Assembly (NCBI GenBank): GCA_019423835.1
Contig: JAHZAR010000003.1
Coordinates: 67,960 to 78,337, forward strand
Origin: Clostridiales bacterium
GTDB taxonomy: Bacteria > Bacillota > Clostridia > Lachnospirales > Lachnospiraceae
Direction: 5' to 3'
DNA: 10,378 bases
A program made the translations under genes and the position numbers. This document shows positions 8,210 to 10,378 of the stretch, piece after piece. Below the pieces are notes generated by a model. That model searched no databases and was not told the origin of the DNA. It worked only from the letters and a program-made list of their open reading frames with translations. Positions within the stretch are counted from its first letter, which is position 1. Every line of letters begins with the position of its first letter.

Positions 8210-9163
8210 TCAATTATACGTAATTCTAGGATCCAGATAGGCGTACAAAATATCTACAAGGAGGTTCGTAACCAGCACCACAATCGCGATAACAACCGAA
8301 ATTCCCATAATCACAGGGTAATCTCTGGAGGTAATGGAATTAATCATAAGCGTCCCCAGCCCAGGCCATCCAAACACCTTTTCCACAACCACAGAGCCGC
8401 CAATCATAAAAGGAATCGATCCGCTCAGAACCGTAACAATCGGAATCAGCGTATTTCGGAAGGCATGTACAATCACCACCGCTCTTTCCCTGACTCCCTT
8501 TGCCCTGGCTGTCCTCACGTAATCTTCATTCATCACCTCCAGCATATTGCTTCTCACATGGCGCATCACTTTTCCGATTTCTGGTATAGCGATAGCAGCC
8601 GCCGGAAGTATCAGGTGCCTGATAACCACGCCGATAGAGTGAGAACCGCTGGAATCATACATACCGCCGAAAGGCAGGAGCTTTAATTTTACCGCAAAGA
8701 TGTAAATCAAAATCATCCCCAGAAAGAAGCCGGGGACTCCTGTCATCACAAAAGCTGCTGTGGATACGGAATAATCCCGAAGCGAATATGGCTTCAGCGC
8801 CGAGATAAGCCCTAAAGGGATTCCTACCAGATAGGACAAAAGAATCGCTGTCACCGTAAGAGAAAGAGTAGCTCCAATCCGTTCTGTTATCATATCTGAA
8901 ACAGGCCTGTAGGAGGTATAAGAAAATCCCATATTTCCATGCAGAAATTCCTTCAGCCAGGACAGATATTGAATGTAAACGGGCTGATCCAGTCCCAGTT
9001 CCGCGGAGCGTCTGGCAACCTCCTCTTTTGTCATCCCAGGATCTGCTAACAGCGCGTCCAAAGGAGAACCAGGCGCTAATGTGGACATAAAGTAGACCAG
9101 AATGGTAATTCCAAAAAATGTGATCACCGCCAATGCAGTTCTCCTGATAATATAATTTGTCAT
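8210..9163 (-). CDS. Dpp/Opp-type ABC transporter permease, B subunit
   Basis: A 317-residue permease starting MTNYIIRRTALAVITFFG, the usual B-subunit N-terminal helix. It carries LAPGSPLDALLADPG (29-43), GLDQPVYIQYLSWL (57-70), multiple membrane helices, the EAA-type loop with DYVRTARAKGVRERAVVIVH (214-233), and the C-terminal signature VVEKVFGWPGLGTLMINS (259-276). The final segment is DILYAYLDPRI. Length is typical of DppB. The start at 9163 follows GGGGAGGAGA. It is the first gene of the cluster, about 100 nt downstream of a good sigma-A promoter, so the order is B-C-binding protein-D-F. Confidence 0.95.
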   Translation of the reverse strand: MTNYIIRRTALAVITFFGITILVYFMSTLAPGSPLDALLADPGMTKEEVARRSAELGLDQPVYIQYLSWLKEFLHGNMGFSYTSYRPVSDMITERIGATLSLTVTAILLSYLVGIPLGLISALKPYSLRDYSVSTAAFVMTGVPGFFLGMILIYIFAVKLKLLPFGGMYDSSGSHSIGVVIRHLILPAAAIAIPEIGKVMRHVRSNMLEVMNEDYVRTARAKGVRERAVVIVHAFRNTLIPIVTVLSGSIPFMIGGSVVVEKVFGWPGLGTLMINSITSRDYPVIMGISVVIAIVVLVTNLLVDILYAYLDPRITYN

Positions 9164-9256
9164 GGCATCTCCTCCCCGTTACCCCTCTTTTATTAAGCAC
9201 ATATATTTTATATCTTTATATATAACTATATAACTTTTTATAATGTCCTATCCTTT
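9164..9256 (-). other. AT-rich 5' leader of the operon
   Basis: The predicted untranslated leader between the operon promoter and permease B. It is almost all A and T apart from the GGGGAGGAG ribosome binding site next to the start codon, and contains the direct repeat AGTTATAT twice in tandem on the minus strand. No riboswitch, T-box or terminator/antiterminator structure was recognised. Confidence 0.5.
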
Positions 9257-9262
9257 TAATTG

Positions 9263-9291
9263 ATAATATCATGTAATAGGTAATATGTCAA
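9263..9291 (-). promoter_or_regulatory. Sigma-A promoter of the transporter/amidohydrolase operon
   Basis: On the minus strand a perfect -35 TTGACA (9286-9291) is followed by exactly 17 bp and then TATTAT (9263-9268), which fits a housekeeping promoter. Transcription should begin near 9256, leaving an AT-rich leader of about 93 nt before the permease B start codon. The -10 is overlapped by a short palindrome, TGATAATATCA (9261-9271), and the spacer contains TATTAC twice, so a repressor could bind there (inference). Confidence 0.8.
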
Positions 9292-9368
9292 TATCAGATT
9301 GTTTATTCTATTTTGTTTTAATTTTTAATTTTTCTAAATCAAAACTGCTTATATAAGATTTATTAAAA

Positions 9369-9411
9369 AAAGCTTCAGCTTGCCAAACAAATTTGGCTTT
9401 GCTAAAGCTTT
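9369..9411 (-). terminator. Rho-independent terminator-like hairpin
   Basis: Imperfect inverted repeat: arms 9369-9387 and 9392-9411 separated by CAAA, with six perfect pairs next to the loop (GCCAAA/TTTGGC) and AAGCTTT/AAAGCTT at the base. On the minus strand the stem is followed by seven T residues. It would stop transcripts coming from the right before they reach the operon promoter. The plus-strand side has a T4 run and might work weakly in that direction. Confidence 0.6.
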
Positions 9412-9460
9412 TAAACTTAATCTTTATAATTCTCTGTTTAATTATAAAAAAATAGAGAAA

Positions 9461-9480
9461 GCACAAGACGGGATTCGTAC
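9461..9480 (-). repeat. Degraded copy of a tRNA-Gly 3' end (possible old attachment site)
   Basis: Twenty bases match the tRNA-Gly 3' end at 10331-10350 at 17 positions, in the same orientation, including an unbroken GACGGGATTCG core. It corresponds to the acceptor 3' strand, the T-stem 3' half and part of the T-loop. The T-loop is mutated (TACGAAT in place of TTCGAAT) and the T-stem no longer pairs, and no anticodon arm is recognisable upstream, so it is not a working tRNA. A T-rich tract follows on the minus strand. It could be the distal end of an integrated element or a tRNA remnant. Confidence 0.5.
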
Positions 9481-9512
9481 CAACATACATTCTGTTTTTT
9501 ACCTTCGATCAT

Positions 9513-9563
9513 CCCAAAATAAACCGGCTTTCTTTTTTCTGATTTTGGGAAGAGAGGCCGGTT
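9513..9563. repeat. Two interleaved inverted repeats
   Basis: CCCAAAAT (9513-9520) pairs with ATTTTGGG (9542-9549), and AACCGGC (9522-9528) pairs with GCCGGTT (9557-9563). The arms alternate, so the two stems would be mutually exclusive hairpins or a pseudoknot. The second stem can be lengthened by pairing of TTT-CTT with AAG-AGAG. There is no strong T run on either side, so it is not a simple terminator. Immediately right is a smaller hairpin, GCTGC/GCAGC (9568-9582). Confidence 0.45.
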
Positions 9564-9659
9564 AAGAGCTGCTGCAGGCAGCGGCAGTTCGATTACCTCT
9601 TGGTACAAGCAAAGTACGGAAAGCCAGGATACATAAAAGGCGGCCTACCTTCCTATTAC

Positions 9660-9700
9660 TGGAGGGGCTATCCCTCCAATCCAAAGAGGAAAGGAGGGGG
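9660..9700 (+). promoter_or_regulatory. Possible ribosome binding site sequestration switch for the toxin peptide
   Basis: TGGAGGG (9660-9666) and CCCTCCA (9672-9678) form a seven-pair hairpin with a five-base loop. The same CCCTCC can instead pair with GGAGGG (9694-9699), which is the ribosome binding site of the peptide. The two structures exclude each other, so one leaves the ribosome binding site open and the other hides it. This arrangement is seen directly; its use as a switch is inferred. Confidence 0.45.
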
Positions 9701-9705
9701 TGTCA

Positions 9706-9795
9706 ATGATTATATATCCTGATTTGATTCAGTTTTATATATTCATTGTAAACCTCGTAGGATTATGTTATACGATCTTCCGGGGAAAGAAATAG
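9706..9795 (+). CDS. Small hydrophobic peptide, probable type I toxin (holin-like toxin type)
   Basis: A 29-codon gene with a very strong ribosome binding site, AGGAGG (9692-9697), eight bases before the ATG. The peptide starts MIIYPDLIQF, continues as one hydrophobic helix (about residues 7-24, including YIFIVNLVGLCYTIF), and ends with the basic tail RGKK. A short acidic/polar start, one membrane span and a positive C-terminus is the layout of the small Gram-positive type I toxins, most like the putative holin-like toxin group of Firmicutes; I recognise the style but could not search. It should insert in the cytoplasmic membrane. Its 3' end is overlapped by a convergent antisense transcription unit with its own promoter and terminator, and its mRNA ends can pair over a long range. 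Such peptides are often missed in annotation because of their size. Confidence 0.72.
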   Translation: MIIYPDLIQFYIFIVNLVGLCYTIFRGKK

Positions 9796-9823
9796 CCGCC
9801 AGTTACTCCGAATAATTGACGGC
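9786..9823 (-). terminator. Terminator of the antisense RNA, at the toxin stop codon
   Basis: Stem arms 9795-9805 and 9813-9823 around a seven-base loop form an 11-position stem with one wobble pair and one mismatch. On the minus strand it is followed by TATTTCTTT, a fair terminator tail. The left arm begins at the last base of the toxin stop codon, and no T run follows on the plus strand, so it serves the antisense direction better. Confidence 0.6.
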
Positions 9824-9888
9824 GATCCATTAGGGTTGTAACTTTACTATTTAGAGGACAGGCCGTGTATCTCTGGCTTTCCCTTTTC
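9786..9888 (-). ncRNA. Candidate antisense RNA antitoxin
   Basis: A minus-strand transcription unit of about 100 nt that converges on the toxin gene. It would start near 9888 from the promoter at 9895-9922 and end at the hairpin at 9795-9823 with its T-rich tail. It would be fully complementary to the 3' untranslated part of the toxin mRNA and to the last codons, and it includes the right arm of the long-range inverted repeat (9866-9882). Convergent antisense RNAs over the toxin mRNA 3' end are known for type I systems in Firmicutes such as txpA/RatA. The RNA has not been observed; it is inferred from the signals. Confidence 0.58.
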
Positions 9889-9894
9889 CATTTA

Positions 9895-9922
9895 TATATA
9901 CCACACATCCAAATATTTTCAA
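9895..9922 (-). promoter_or_regulatory. Promoter of the candidate antisense RNA
   Basis: On the minus strand TTGAAA (9917-9922) is followed by 16 bp and TATATA (9895-9900), preceded by TGG, which makes an extended -10. A second TATATA register gives an 18 bp spacer. It faces the toxin gene and lies outside it, as expected for a convergent antisense RNA. Confidence 0.62.
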
Positions 9923-9948
9923 GCGGAACTCCCTGCCTTTTTGTCTAT

Positions 9949-10170
9949 AACCGGGCATGGAAGGAAACTCTTTCTCTCATTCTATGCCCGGTTTAGACTT
10001 TGCCCTGGTAAACGAAAGACGCCAGGACGCCGTTTTTCCCGACCATCGGCTGGTCAAAACGGTTGTTCCTGCAGCGCTCCGAAAAGGCTGCGCCGCTGCT
10101 GGTAAACCTGTTGTTTGCGTGGTAAATCCAACGGACAGATTTTTTCGTGGGCTATGTTTAATTAGCCCAC
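9949..10170. other. Hairpin-rich stretch, possible structured non-coding RNA
   Basis: Five inverted repeats in about 220 bases: AACCGGGCAT/ATGCCCGGTT (9949-9958 with 9984-9993, perfect 10 bp); CCTGG/CCAGG (10004-10008 with 10022-10026); CCGTTTT/AAAACGG (10030-10036 with 10056-10062) enclosing GACCA/TGGTC (10041-10045 with 10051-10055); GCAGCG/CGCTGC (10071-10076 with 10094-10099); and GTGGGCTA/TAGCCCAC (10147-10154 with 10163-10170, perfect 8 bp). No convincing protein is encoded on either strand. It does not show the conserved sequences I know for tmRNA, RNase P RNA, SRP RNA or common riboswitches. The transcribed strand is unknown. Confidence 0.45.
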
Positions 10171-10329
10171 TGACGGAAGAAGAAACCTGTAATCCCATAG
10201 CAAAAGCGCTGTGAATGAACGAAAAAATAGACAACAGGATAATTGACATAAAAATATGTCTTCATTCCACCACCATAAAGAAAAAGCGAAAAACCTGATA
10301 AATTCAAAGTTTCCGCCTAACTTAAAAAG
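10171..10329. other. Intergenic spacer between the hairpin-rich stretch and tRNA-Gly
   Basis: About 160 bases with no supported gene. A small hairpin, GACATA/TATGTC around AAAA, lies near 10244-10260. Minus-strand short open frames exist but have no convincing ribosome binding site or family resemblance. A T5 run directly downstream of the tRNA 3' end on the minus strand may end the tRNA transcript. Confidence 0.4.
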
Positions 10330-10378
10330 AGCGCGAGACGGGATTCGAACCCGCGACCCTCGCCTTGGCAAGGCGATA
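10330..10378 (-). tRNA. tRNA-Gly (anticodon GCC), 5' part outside the window
   Basis: The 3' two thirds of a tRNA are visible on the minus strand: anticodon stem TCGCC/GGCGA around the loop TTGCCAA (anticodon GCC, glycine), variable loop GGGTC, T-arm GCGGG-TTCGAAT-CCCGT, and acceptor 3' strand CTCGCGC with discriminator T. CCA is not encoded; the next bases are CTTTTT. The D-arm and the 5' acceptor strand lie beyond the right edge. tRNA 3' ends of this kind are common integration sites. Confidence 0.92.

Larger units (their letters stand above)
9618..9882. repeat. Inverted repeat flanking the small toxin gene
   Basis: GGAAAGCCAGGATACA (9618-9633) is the reverse complement of TGTATCTCTGGCTTTCC (9866-9882) except for one bulged base. 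A second short complement, CGGCCT near 9641 and AGGCCG near 9860-9865, extends the pairing after a 7-base bulge. In a transcript covering the toxin gene the two ends could close into a long-range stem. Terminal repeats of a small mobile element are an alternative, but no matching target duplication is seen at the outer edges. Confidence 0.55.

Noticed and set aside
9461..9535. A second functional tRNA gene
   Set aside because: Only the 3' end matches. The T-stem does not pair, the T-loop is changed, and no anticodon arm can be drawn upstream.
9949..9993. Simple terminator for the toxin mRNA
   Set aside because: The 10-bp stem is strong, but the loop is 25 bases and no T run follows on either strand. 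It might still stabilise a 3' end, but it cannot be called a terminator.
9977..10249. Minus-strand open frame of 90 codons across the hairpin-rich stretch
   Set aside because: It begins with a signal-peptide-like run but has no good ribosome binding site, and it then runs through the inverted repeats with low-information Ser/Thr/Ala-rich sequence. Coding is not supported.
10162..10371. Minus-strand open frame of 69 codons starting in the tRNA
   Set aside because: Its first residues (RRGSRVRIPSRAL) are a translation of the tRNA-Gly 3' half, a known source of false genes.
1..10378. CRISPR array, insertion sequence or integrase gene
   Set aside because: No regularly spaced repeats, transposase or recombinase motifs were seen on either strand.

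Overview
This window looks like chromosomal DNA from a gut-type member of the Clostridia, most likely Lachnospiraceae. That is an inference from moderate GC coding sequence with very AT-rich intergenic DNA, strong GGAGG-type ribosome binding sites, a tRNA without an encoded CCA end, and the family content. No species can be named from the sequence alone.

Positions 1-9163 hold one long minus-strand gene cluster, read right to left. The order is an oligopeptide/dipeptide-type ABC importer (permease B, permease C, substrate-binding lipoprotein, ATPase D, ATPase F), an AbgB-like M20 amidohydrolase, a small protein resembling only the lid (dimerisation) domain of M20 enzymes, and a hydantoinase A/N-methylhydantoinase/5-oxoprolinase-type ATP-dependent amidohydrolase that runs off the left edge. 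Genes are tightly packed: the two ATPase genes overlap by 20 nt, ATPase F and the M20 gene overlap by 4 nt (ATGA), and 3 nt separate the M20 gene from the lid-domain gene. A good sigma-A promoter (TTGACA, 17 bp, TATTAT) lies at 9263-9291, just before the first permease gene. The cluster reads as an uptake-and-hydrolysis pathway: an amide compound (short peptide, acyl-amino acid, hydantoin or oxoproline-like) is imported, then cleaved by the M20 enzyme and/or the hydantoinase-type enzyme. The substrate cannot be told from sequence.

Positions 9164-10329 contain no conventional genes. They hold AT-rich leader DNA, a terminator-like hairpin (9369-9411), a degraded copy of a tRNA 3' end (9461-9480), interleaved inverted repeats (9513-9563), a probable type I toxin-antitoxin locus (9618-9922), and a hairpin-rich stretch (9949-10170) that may be a structured RNA. 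The window ends inside a tRNA-Gly(GCC) gene on the minus strand (10330 to the right edge).

The two parts most worth a second look are the type I toxin-antitoxin candidate, and the pair of M20-related proteins. In the toxin locus a 29-residue membrane peptide has a possible sequestering switch for its ribosome binding site, mRNA ends that can pair over a long range, and a convergent antisense RNA with its own promoter and terminator. In the M20 pair, the hydrolase keeps its metal-site motifs but has a shortened lid lacking the usual His and Asn, and the adjacent gene encodes a free-standing second lid.
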